Shown piece after piece: positions 24,428 through 31,559 of a stretch of DNA of 44,079 bases (positions are counted from its first letter, which is position 1; every line of letters starts with the position of its first letter). Source of the stretch: Actinomycetota bacterium (GTDB lineage Bacteria > Actinomycetota > Actinomycetes > S36-B12). The position numbers and the translations under genes were made by a program. Below the pieces are notes generated by a model, which saw only the letters and a list, made by a program, of their open reading frames with translations, did no database searches and had not been told where the DNA came from. The stretch lies in NCBI GenBank assembly GCA_016870515.1, contig VGBL01000016.1, positions 1-44,079 on the forward strand, in the 5' to 3' direction.

Positions 24428-26143
24428 ATGACGACGAATCAAGGTCCGCGGGACAGGTACCGCCCGAAGGCAGCCAGGCATCTTCCAGTGCCCCCCAGAG
24501 AGTCTTCCCGTCCGGAGCTGTGCGATTCACGAATTGACCCTGACGCAGACGTGATCGTGGTGGGCTCAGGGTGCGCAGGGCTCGCGACGGCCCTCTTCTG
24601 TGCTTGGCGCGGCTTATCGGTGATCCTCTTGGAGAAGGCTCCGGAGATCGGTGGGACGACGCGTAAGTCTGCCTTTTGGACGTGGGTGCCAAACAACGGC
24701 CATCTGCAGGACATTGGCGTCGAAGACGTCGAAGAAGATTTTCTGCGCTACTGCTAAAGGACGGCAAGACCCGAGAACTTCAACCCCGACGCTCCGCTCA
24801 TGGGAGTCTCGGAGTGGGACTACACCCTGGTGAAAGCCATGTACGACGGCACTTGGCCGGCTGTTCGTGAGATGCACGAGCGCGGAGGCCTTCTGTTTAG
24901 GCCTGCAGATGACTTCATCGACTATCTGGCCCACCTGGAAGAAGATCGTGTCCCATATGGACGTGTCATGGTTCCACTTGATTCGAATCCAGAGATGACA
25001 AACGGTGGGGTCGTTGCGGTTACGCAGATGGCGCAAGTCTGCCAGGACTTGGGAGTAGACATTCGGGTTTCCCACCGGGTTCAGCGCCTGATGGTAGAAC
25101 CGACTGGGCAGGTCCGAGGTGTCATAGCGAGCGTCACTGATGCGCGCAAGGAACGGATCGCTTCGAAGGTGGGAGTGGTATTCGCATCTGGCGGCTTCAC
25201 GCATGATGCGGAGCTCGTGCGCAATTTCCTTGCCTTTCCTAGCTTGGGGGGATGTGCTGCCCGCACTAACGAGGGTGACTTTGTCCGGATCGGTTCGGCC
25301 GTGGGAGCACAACTTTGCAACATGCAGCATGGTTGGCGCAGTGCTGTAGCTCTTGAGCGGGTTGCTGCTCAGGACCCCCATATGAACGCCACAACGTCCT
25401 GGCCCGGTGACTCGATGATTGGGGTGAATCTCCGAGGAAAGCGCTGCCTCAACGAGAAGTTGCCCTACAACGAGTTGGCCACTGAGATGGGGGCATGGGA
25501 TTCACGATCAGCCTCTTATCCGAATCTCTTCATGATCCAGGTAGGGGATCAACGCGCCCAGGACAGCTGCCAGGCTGAGAGCAATGGAAGCATCGTCCCA
25601 ATGGGATTCCACGAACACGTGTTCAAGGCCACCACGCTTGAAGACTTTGCCGAACAGGCAAAGGACCGTCTGTCGCGCCTCGAGCACCTTACGGGCGGGG
25701 CGGTCCTTGATCCAGACTTCTTGGAAAACCTACGTCAAACCATCATTCGCTGGAATCAGATGGCCATTGCAGGTGTCGATGAGGACTTTGGCCGCGGGGC
25801 GGTCGCCCCTGATGTGGCTGGATTCGGTGGTCCAGTCCCAGATGAGCCTGGGAGAGTCAATCCGGTGATGTGGCCGCTTTCGCTGACCGGCCCCTACTTT
25901 GGCGCCATCGTGGCGGCAGGGACTCTTGACACCAAGGGCGCCCCCAAGGTTGACGTGGACGGGCGAGTACTTGACGACATGGACGAGCCAATTCCTGGGC
26001 TGTACGGCGTGGGCAACTGCGTGGGCGCCGTTCAAGGTCGGAGTTACTGGGCCGGCGGCGCGACGCTCGGACCCATGCTTGCTTTCGCTCGGCGAATCGC
26101 GGAACGCATTAGCTTGACGGCTGAAGACGGCACCAGGGCGTGA
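24428..26143 (+). pseudogene. FAD-dependent oxidoreductase interrupted by an in-frame stop
   Basis: One continuous frame encodes a fumarate-reductase/3-ketosteroid-dehydrogenase-like flavoprotein: the FAD loop VIVVGSGCAGLATAL, then EKAPEIGGTTRKSAFWTWVPNNG, GVVFASGGFTHD, and the C-terminal GNCVGAVQGRSYWAGGATLGPM. The frame is broken only by TAA at 24755-24757, between EDFLRYC and RTARPENFNPDAP; before and after it the homology continues without a shift. The first part could make about 109 residues and the second could restart at ATG 24800 without the FAD loop. It is either a recent nonsense mutation or a sequence error. It is the last gene of the catabolic operon, 10 bases after the amidohydrolase. 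Confidence 0.85.
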
Positions 26144-26314
26144 TCGCGGACGCAGGCAGTTTTTGCTCCGAGCTCGCGACTCCCGGCTCTGAGAGTTTCT
26201 GATTGCTGTCGAGTTACCCAACGGCCGTCTGTTGGCCCCTTGCCACCTGAATGCCCCGTCACTGGAAGGACGCCTGCTGAGGTAGGGCCGGAAGACGAAA
26301 GTCCCAAACCCCTT

Positions 26315-26400
26315 GGGGTGAGTGACGGGACTCGAAGGTGCCCGAAAAGCCCTAGTCGCGGTGTAGTTGTGAGTGCAGCGTAGTCGATGTCAGCGACATT
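26315..26400 (+). repeat. Attachment-site repeat, copy 2
   Basis: It begins with the same 22 bases as the tRNA-His 3' end and continues for 64 bases that match 14848-14911. It separates the two inserted segments. The bases just before it (CCCCTTGGGG at 26311-26318) form a short palindrome. The rest of 26144-26314 and 26401-26461 contains no recognisable gene. Confidence 0.8.
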
Positions 26401-26461
26401 CAGGGATGCTCAGTTGAATCGAGCTGGGTTGCTCCCTGGTGCAGGCCAACCGTGCGTACGG

Positions 26462-26731
26462 TCAGGCAACTTTGTCGGAGTATCGCTGTCGTGCGGCCTC
26501 TCCAGTGGTACCGACGAAGAGCCCGATAGCGGACCAGGACATGCCGGAATCCCGAGCGATCCGAATCGCCTCGATCATGTGGCGCTCGGCGTCCGAGCGT
26601 TCCTGCACTGCGATGCGCAAGGCGGCGACGGCGTGTGAGTCGAGTTCGTCAGCGGCCGAGGGTTCGTAGTCTTCAAATCGCGCGGCCAACGCATCTGCGT
26701 GCTGAAGGATCTCATCGACTGAACGTGGCAC
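26462..26731 (-). CDS. Small helix-turn-helix protein of unknown function
   Basis: The 89-residue protein is mostly helical (VDEILQHADALAARFEDYE) with a C-terminal helix-turn-helix (GMSWSAIGLFVGTTGEAARQ). The GTG at 26731 follows a strong GGAGGT ribosome site. It is divergent from the MNT/HEPN pair with a 96-base gap. Proteins of this shape often accompany toxin-antitoxin loci, but I cannot assign it a family or a target. Confidence 0.65.
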   Translation of the reverse strand: MPRSVDEILQHADALAARFEDYEPSAADELDSHAVAALRIAVQERSDAERHMIEAIRIARDSGMSWSAIGLFVGTTGEAARQRYSDKVA

Positions 26732-26779
26732 AACTCACCTCCGGGCATCTGGCAGCGCGGCCTCCTAGGGCAAAAATAA

Positions 26780-26821
26780 CTTGCCAAGCGGTTGGCGAGC
26801 TGGGCTGCGACGCTATAAGGT
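26780..26821 (+). promoter_or_regulatory. Promoter and palindromic operator of the MNT/HEPN operon
   Basis: TTGGCG (26792-26797), an 18-base spacer and TAAGGT (26816-26821), then six bases to ATG 26828, giving a leaderless transcript. CTTGCCAA (26780-26787) and TTGGCGAG (26792-26799) form an inverted repeat with 7 of 8 pairs, overlapping the -35. It is a good candidate site for autoregulation by the helix-turn-helix of the antitoxin. Confidence 0.5.
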
Positions 26822-26827
26822 GTACTT

Positions 26828-27301
26828 ATGAACCTGGCTGCATGTGTGAACGGCGCGCGGCGAGACGAGTCCGTGGCACGCCTGCGCAGAGCCCTCGCCA
26901 TTCGGGCGATGGCAGCCAACGGCATGAGCCAGCAAGCCATCGCCCGTGAACTGGGGGTGTCGCAGCCGGCCGTCAGCCAGGCGCTGGCTGCCTCGGCGCG
27001 TGTCAGTGGTCTCGACCTCGAACTGGTCCTTGAAGCTGTCTCCCCGGTGTTGAAGGTAGTCGCCGAGCAACGCGGATTCTCGGACCTTGCCGTGTTCGGT
27101 TCGGTCGCTCGTGGCGAGGCGGGACCCGAGTCCGACGTGGACCTGATCGTGCGCCCGCCTTCTGATGCGCAAATAGCGGACATGGTGTCCCTTGCGCAGA
27201 TTTTCTCCGAGATTGTGGGCCGACATGTCGATGTGATCAGTTACGGGGCGCTAAAGGAAGGCGTAGACGATGACATCCGCAGCGAGATGGTCCGGCTCTG
27301 A
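26828..27301 (+). CDS. mntA: MntA-type antitoxin: helix-turn-helix fused to minimal nucleotidyltransferase
   Basis: The first 55 residues form a helix-turn-helix domain (GMSQQAIARELGVSQPAVSQAL). The C-terminal half is a minimal nucleotidyltransferase with VFGSVARGEAGPESDVDLIV, the GSx10DxD catalytic motif, and VDVISYGAL. In HEPN/MNT (type VII) systems the nucleotidyltransferase adds AMP to a tyrosine of the HEPN toxin and silences it. The added DNA-binding domain suggests self-repression through the palindrome before the gene. Stop and the HEPN start overlap (TGATG). It lies in inserted segment B. Confidence 0.85.
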   Translation: MNLAACVNGARRDESVARLRRALAIRAMAANGMSQQAIARELGVSQPAVSQALAASARVSGLDLELVLEAVSPVLKVVAEQRGFSDLAVFGSVARGEAGPESDVDLIVRPPSDAQIADMVSLAQIFSEIVGRHVDVISYGALKEGVDDDIRSEMVRL

Positions 27302-27666
27302 TGGAGGTCCGCGTCGCCAAGGATTACCTGCACATTCGCGACTGGCTCGCTCTCGCACAGGAGATTGTCGACGAGGGGCGACAGGCCTACCTGGCCACAC
27401 CCCTGAGTCAGGAAGCTGGCGATTCGATCATTATGAAAGTGGGTGAGGCGGCCGGGCGCCTGGCGCGAGCAGGCATGGAGCCGCCACCGGGTGTGGAGTG
27501 GTCAGATGCGATCGCTAACCGCAACTGGGTCATCCACCAATACGACGAAATCGACAGATCGATTACCTGGAACACCCTCAGTCGCGCCATCCCGGCCTGG
27601 AGAACGGCCTTGGCCCCCAGGTTTGCCGAGGCCGAAGCCGTCTTGTCCCTTCGCCGCCCCGAGTAG
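27301..27666 (+). CDS. hepT: HepT-type HEPN toxin
   Basis: The 121-residue helical protein (VAKDYLHIRDWLALAQEIVD, DSIIMKVGEAAGRLA) carries the HEPN ribonuclease motif R-x4-H-x-Y as RNWVIHQY, near residue 75. HEPN toxins of this type cleave RNA (several act on tRNA) and are inactivated when the motif tyrosine is AMPylated by the partner MntA. All key residues are present. It starts inside the antitoxin stop codon, so production of the two is coupled. Confidence 0.83.
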   Translation: MEVRVAKDYLHIRDWLALAQEIVDEGRQAYLATPLSQEAGDSIIMKVGEAAGRLARAGMEPPPGVEWSDAIANRNWVIHQYDEIDRSITWNTLSRAIPAWRTALAPRFAEAEAVLSLRRPE

Positions 27667-27691
27667 GGCGGTACGGTCCCTCACGAATTCC

Positions 27692-27768
27692 TGGGGTGAG
27701 TGACGGGACTCGAACCCGCGACATCTGCGACCACAACGCAGCGCTCTACCAGCTGAGCTACACCCACC
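27692..27768 (-). tRNA. tRNA-His (GTG anticodon)
   Basis: Read on the minus strand, the sequence folds as a complete tRNA. The acceptor arms GTGGGTG and CACTCAC pair over seven bases with one G-T. A D-arm (GCTCAGCTGGTAGAGC) is followed by an anticodon stem CTGCG/CGCAG enclosing TTGTGGT, giving anticodon GTG for histidine. The T-arm is GCGGG-TTCGAGT-CCCGT. The extra 5' G (27768) opposite discriminator C is specific to tRNA-His, and CCA is encoded (27692-27694). Its 3' end is the insertion target of segments A and B and remains intact. Confidence 0.93.
27693..27714 (-). repeat. Attachment-site repeat, copy 3 (in tRNA-His)
   Basis: The 22 bases from the T-loop to the encoded CCA of tRNA-His, identical to the first 22 bases of repeats 1 and 2. 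As expected for an integrase target, insertion regenerates the tRNA end. Confidence 0.8.
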
Positions 27769-27926
27769 GCGACCCCTCGCGGAGGCGCCGCATGAGTCTA
27801 CGGGGTGGCGAGACAGGCCCGCATCCGCCGTCCGGCCGTCCCATCGGCCGTCGAGTGTGCAGTTGTATACGTGAGCCTATGAGGGACGCGCTGGCACGCG
27901 CGCACACTCGGCGGAATGCTGGGGGA

Positions 27927-28544
27927 TCAGCCGTGGTCGACGACGTGGCCCGCAGCTGTCGCGCGAGCTGACTCGGTGTCGGGCCCGGGAAGCGGCACGA
28001 AGATGGCGTCGCGGTAGTAGCGCAACTCGGCGATCGACTCGCGAATGTCGCCCAGGGCACGGTGGTTGCCGCGCTTCTCAGGGCTGGCGAAGTACGCGCG
28101 GGGATACCAGCGGCGGGCCATCTCCTTGATGGAGGAGACGTCGACCACGCGGTAGTGCAGATGGGAGTCGAGCGCCGGCATGTCCCGAGCGAGGAATCCG
28201 CGGTCGACGTAGACGCTCGACCCTGCCAGCGGAGCCTTGCGCGAGTCGGGCACGAATTGGCGCACGTAGTCGAGGATCTTCTCCTCGGCCTCGGCCAGCG
28301 TCACGCCGTTGGGGATCTCCTCGAGAAGCCCGGACGCCGCGTGCATTTCGCGTACGACCTCGTCCATGCTGTCGAGCACCGCGAGGTCGGCCGGGCGGAT
28401 GATGATGTTGAGGCCGCTATCGAGCTCGGTGAGGTCGGACTCCGTGACGATGACGGCGACTTCGACCAACTGGTCCTTGCCGAGGTCGAGGCCGGTCATC
28501 TCACAGTCGACCCAGACGAGTCGGTCGGTCGCGCGGTCGGCCAT
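27927..28544 (-). CDS. orn: Oligoribonuclease
   Basis: The 205-residue protein is a DEDDh exonuclease of the Orn family: WVDCEMTGLDLGKDQLVEVA (catalytic Asp and Glu), then IPNGVTLAEAEEKILDYV, SSVYVDRGFLARDMP, YRVVDVSSIKEMARRWYP and the final KRGNHRALGDIRESI with the catalytic His and Asp. It degrades two- to five-base RNA fragments, including pGpG from cyclic di-GMP turnover, and is widespread in actinobacteria. The ATG lies six bases after TAATCT. It is the first core gene beyond the tRNA-His locus. Confidence 0.95.
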   Translation of the reverse strand: MADRATDRLVWVDCEMTGLDLGKDQLVEVAVIVTESDLTELDSGLNIIIRPADLAVLDSMDEVVREMHAASGLLEEIPNGVTLAEAEEKILDYVRQFVPDSRKAPLAGSSVYVDRGFLARDMPALDSHLHYRVVDVSSIKEMARRWYPRAYFASPEKRGNHRALGDIRESIAELRYYRDAIFVPLPGPDTESARATAAGHVVDHG

Positions 28545-28550
28545 GCCCCG

Positions 28551-28556
28551 AGATTA
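28551..28556 (-). promoter_or_regulatory. -10 box of leaderless promoter for orn
   Basis: TAATCT on the minus strand, six bases before ATG 28544. Confidence 0.55.
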
Positions 28557-28565
28557 CCGGGGCGG

Positions 28566-29480
28566 CTAGTCCTCTTCGTCGTCGCCGCCACCGATCACGG
28601 CGACCGGGACCTTGGCCTTGAAGAGCACCCCCTGGCCGACCGAGCCGAGCATGGCGCCCATGAACTCCCCGCGGCCGCGCGAGCCGACCGCGATCATCGC
28701 CGCATCCTTGGCGTTGTCGAGGATCGATCGCGCCGGGGTCCCGCGTACGACCCGCACCTCGACGGGCACGTCGGGGTAGCGCTCGCGATGCTCGGCGAGG
28801 GCCTCGGCCAGCACCCGCGCCGCGACCTCGCCGAAGTCGTCGATGCTCGACGGGGGAAGGCCCATCGGTGCGGCTAGCACGTCGTAGGAGGGCACCTCCC
28901 ACGCGTGGATGGCGCGCAGCGTCCAGCCGTGGCGGCTGGCCATGTCGAAGGCGAAGTCGACCGCCTGGTCGGACAGGTCCGAGCCATCGACGCCGACGAC
29001 GATGGTCTTGGCGTCCGCGGGGGCGTCCTTGCGCAGCACCACCACCGGCCCATGCGCGTTGGAGGCGACGTTGACGCCGACCGATCCGAGCAGCAGCCCG
29101 CGGAAACCGCCCAGCCCGCGACTGCCCACGACGGTGAGCACGGCGTCGTCACTCGCCTGGATGAGTGCCGTGGTGGGGCTGCCCATCACCACGTCGGCGG
29201 TGACGTCGAGCCCGGGGTGGGCCGCGCGCACCGTTTCGGTGTAGGTCGCCAGGTCCCTCGACAAACGTTGCGACATGTCGTCGAGTGCGTCAGGGGATAG
29301 GTAGGCACCGAAGCCAAAGCTCGACCCCCCCACCGGTGGCGTGAACGCCGAGACGATGAACAGGCCGACGCCACGCGAGAGCGCCTCGCCTACGGCCCAG
29401 TCGACGGCATGCTGGGCGTGATCAGACCCGTCGAAACCTACGACGATCCGGCCAGCTGCTGCGCTCTCCACGGAGGTCAT
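28566..29480 (-). CDS. Tandem universal stress protein
   Basis: The 304-residue protein has two Usp domains of about 145 residues. Each begins with IVVGFDGSDHAQHAVDWA or IVVGVDGSDLSDQAVDFA and ends with an ATP-binding glycine loop (VVGSRGLGGFRGLLLGSVG and AVGSRGRGEFMGAMLGSVG). Tandem Usp proteins of this type are common in actinobacteria and respond to hypoxia or energy stress. ATG 29480 starts the first domain; CAGGCT six bases before it fits the leaderless pattern weakly. The gene is 21 bases beyond the orn start on the same strand, but orn appears to have its own promoter. Confidence 0.9.
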   Translation of the reverse strand: MTSVESAAAGRIVVGFDGSDHAQHAVDWAVGEALSRGVGLFIVSAFTPPVGGSSFGFGAYLSPDALDDMSQRLSRDLATYTETVRAAHPGLDVTADVVMGSPTTALIQASDDAVLTVVGSRGLGGFRGLLLGSVGVNVASNAHGPVVVLRKDAPADAKTIVVGVDGSDLSDQAVDFAFDMASRHGWTLRAIHAWEVPSYDVLAAPMGLPPSSIDDFGEVAARVLAEALAEHRERYPDVPVEVRVVRGTPARSILDNAKDAAMIAVGSRGRGEFMGAMLGSVGQGVLFKAKVPVAVIGGGDDEED

Positions 29481-29601
29481 GGCCCTAGCCTGCCGGAGGC
29501 AATCGACTCGGTCCACGGCATCTCGGTCATTGGCTTGGCCATCCGGTCGCTGCCTCCTGGCGGGCTCTTCTTATGTATCGGCGTCACGGTGCCGGCTCCC
29601 C

Positions 29602-29607
29602 TAGGGT
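29602..29607 (+). promoter_or_regulatory. -10 box of leaderless promoter for the MoxR operon
   Basis: TAGGGT six bases before ATG 29614. No clear -35. Confidence 0.55.
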
Positions 29608-29613
29608 GGCGGG

Positions 29614-30570
29614 ATGAGCGAGCCCCTCTCCGCCGAGGACGCCCAGCGCTTCGCGGCCAATGCCGAGGCCATCGTCGACAACGTCGCGGGCTTCATCCAG
29701 GGCAAGCGCGAGGTCATCTGCCTCGCGGTCACCTGCCTCCTCGCAGAGGGCCACCTGCTCCTCGAGGACGTGCCCGGCGTCGGCAAGACCTCCCTCGCCC
29801 GCAGCATTGCGGCCACCCTCGGCATGACGTGGCACCGCATCCAATTCACGCCCGACCTGCTGCCCAGCGACGTCACCGGAGTCTCGATCTTCCACCAGGG
29901 CTCGAGCACCTTCGAGTTCCATCCCGGCCCCGTCTTCGCCCACATCGTGCTCGCCGACGAGATCAACCGCGCCTCGCCACGCACGCAGTCGGCCCTGCTT
30001 GAGGTCATGGAAGAGCGCACCGTCACGGTCGACGGCATCACCCACGCGGTGCCGCGCCCCTTCCTCGTACTCGCCACGCAGAACCCGATCGAGATGGACG
30101 GCACCTTCCCGCTGCCCGAGGCGCAGCTCGATCGCTTCTTGATGTCGGTCTCGATCGGCTACCCCGATCTCGAGGCCGAGGTGCGCGTGCTCGCCAACAG
30201 CCATCGTGGACTCACCATCGAGGAGTTGCAGTCCGTAGGCGACGCCGATGACATCCGGCGCATGGTCGCGCTCGCGCGCACCGTCCACGTCGAGCCCGCG
30301 GTGATGGAGTACGTCGTGCGCCTCACCTCGGCGACCCGCACCGCGCCGGGCGTGCGCCTGGGCGCAAGCCCCCGCGGCAGCGTCGGCCTGCTGCGAGCCG
30401 CGCAGGTATCCGCCGCCATGTCCGGCCGCACCTATGTCACGCCCGTCGATGTCCAGCGACTGGCCGTGCCGGTCCTGGCACACCGCATCGTCCTCAATGA
30501 CGTCGAGGCCGACTCGGCCGCGCGCACGCGCGCGATCGAGCAGGTCGTCGCCGGAGTCCCCGCCGGGTGA
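29614..30570 (+). CDS. MoxR-family AAA+ ATPase
   Basis: The 318-residue protein has Walker A VPGVGKTSLARS (about residue 54), Walker B IVLADEINRASPRTQSALLEVMEE, sensor 1 LATQNPIEMDGTFPLPEAQLDRF and the lid domain characteristic of MoxR. MoxR ATPases act as chaperones for the assembly of metal- or von Willebrand-domain proteins. It is followed, with 4-base overlaps, by DUF58 and a transglutaminase-like membrane protein, a widely conserved three-gene set thought to act at the cell envelope. Confidence 0.92.
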   Translation: MSEPLSAEDAQRFAANAEAIVDNVAGFIQGKREVICLAVTCLLAEGHLLLEDVPGVGKTSLARSIAATLGMTWHRIQFTPDLLPSDVTGVSIFHQGSSTFEFHPGPVFAHIVLADEINRASPRTQSALLEVMEERTVTVDGITHAVPRPFLVLATQNPIEMDGTFPLPEAQLDRFLMSVSIGYPDLEAEVRVLANSHRGLTIEELQSVGDADDIRRMVALARTVHVEPAVMEYVVRLTSATRTAPGVRLGASPRGSVGLLRAAQVSAAMSGRTYVTPVDVQRLAVPVLAHRIVLNDVEADSAARTRAIEQVVAGVPAG

Positions 30571-31559
30571 GATCGCGACTGACTCCCCGGGGAGTGGGCG
30601 TTGTCGTCACCGCCCTCGCTCTTGTGGCGCTGGGCTTCGTGCTCGGCTACCCCGAGCTCCTCGGCCTCGCCGCCGGCGCCCTCGTGTTCATCGTCGTCTC
30701 CTTCTTCTTAGTCTCCGGCGGCCGCCCCGTCGGCGTGGAGTGCTCGGCGCCCCCGCGCGTGGAGAGACTGTCCGACGTCACCGTGCGGCTCGACCTGGAT
30801 GCCGACCGAGCGCATCGGCGTGGACTTCGGCTCCGCAGTCACGCGCCCACCGGCCTCGGTGACCGCGTGCCGGTCGTCTGGGATGCGAGCGGCGTCCACG
30901 CAGACGTGCCCGTGCCGACGCGTCGGCGCGGACCGCTGAGCCTGGGCCCCTGGGTCGTCGAGCGCGTCGATCCGTGGGGAATGTTTCGTCGCACCGTCGG
31001 CGAGGCCGACGGGGTCGCCATGCTCGTCGTGCCGCGCGTACGCCCGGTCTCGATGGCATCGCTGCCCAGTGCGCTCGCGGAGTTCGGTGGCTCATCCGAG
31101 ATGGGCACCACGACCTTCGCCATGCTGCGCGAATACGTGATCGGCGACGAATTGCGCCACGTGCACTGGAAGTCGTCGGCCAAGACCGGCACTCTCATGA
31201 TGCGGCAGTACATCGATGTCACCCGCCCCCGTCTGATGCTCGTGCTCGTGACCGAGACTCGCGCATACACCAGCGAGGAAGAGTTCGAGAGTGCTGTCGA
31301 CTTCATCGCGTCGCTGGCAACGGTCGCCGCGTCATCTGGACTCGACGTCGAAGTCTGCACGACGACGGGGGAGCGCGCCGCCCATGGCAAGGGCCGCTCG
31401 TCGGCGGCCATCGACATGCTCGCCCTCGTCGAGCGTGGTGCATCAGGAGTGGACATGCGCCTGCTGCGGGCCAACCGCGGGACGACGATCGTCGTCAGGG
31501 GTCATGATGCGACGGGATGGTGGGATCGCGTCCCGGCGATGGCGGTGCTTCGGCCATGA
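30567..31559 (+). CDS. DUF58 membrane protein
   Basis: The 330-residue protein starts with two membrane helices (VVVTALALVALGFVLGYP and AGALVFIVVSFFLVSGG) and a beta domain. It then has the DUF58 core DELRHVHWKSSAKTGTLMMRQY near residue 195, followed by a von Willebrand-like part. DUF58 proteins are regular partners of MoxR. GTG 30567 overlaps the MoxR stop (GTGA) and the stop overlaps the next ATG (ATGA), so the three genes are translationally coupled. Confidence 0.9.
   Translation: MRSRLTPRGVGVVVTALALVALGFVLGYPELLGLAAGALVFIVVSFFLVSGGRPVGVECSAPPRVERLSDVTVRLDLDADRAHRRGLRLRSHAPTGLGDRVPVVWDASGVHADVPVPTRRRGPLSLGPWVVERVDPWGMFRRTVGEADGVAMLVVPRVRPVSMASLPSALAEFGGSSEMGTTTFAMLREYVIGDELRHVHWKSSAKTGTLMMRQYIDVTRPRLMLVLVTETRAYTSEEEFESAVDFIASLATVAASSGLDVEVCTTTGERAAHGKGRSSAAIDMLALVERGASGVDMRLLRANRGTTIVVRGHDATGWWDRVPAMAVLRP

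Larger units (their letters stand above)
14826..26314. mobile_element. Inserted segment A at the tRNA-His locus
   Basis: The segment is bounded by two copies of the 22-base 3' end of the tRNA-His gene (14826-14847 and 26315-26336). It holds a TetR regulator, a dipeptide-type ABC importer and a five-gene catabolic operon, and its sequence is visibly less GC-rich than both flanks. Direct repeats of a tRNA 3' end are the classic trace of integrase-mediated insertion. No integrase or transposase gene is present, so the segment is either a remnant or was moved by an integrase encoded elsewhere. Confidence 0.65.
26315..27692. mobile_element. Inserted segment B at the tRNA-His locus
   Basis: About 1.4 kb between attachment copy 2 and the tRNA-His gene. 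It carries a small helix-turn-helix gene and an MNT/HEPN toxin-antitoxin pair and nothing else. It shares its left end with segment A, suggesting the same recombination system inserted both. No recombinase gene is present. Confidence 0.55.

Noticed and set aside
24755-24757. Stop-codon recoding (selenocysteine or pyrrolysine) in the FAD gene
   Set aside because: Those use TGA and TAG; the codon here is TAA and no recoding element is seen.
14826-27692. An integrase or transposase inside the tRNA-His insertions
   Set aside because: All frames in both segments were read; none has tyrosine or serine recombinase motifs or transposase features.
14826-27714. A CRISPR array suggested by repeated short sequences
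   Set aside because: Only three copies exist, kilobases apart, and they match the tRNA-His 3' end; there are no regular spacers and no cas genes.
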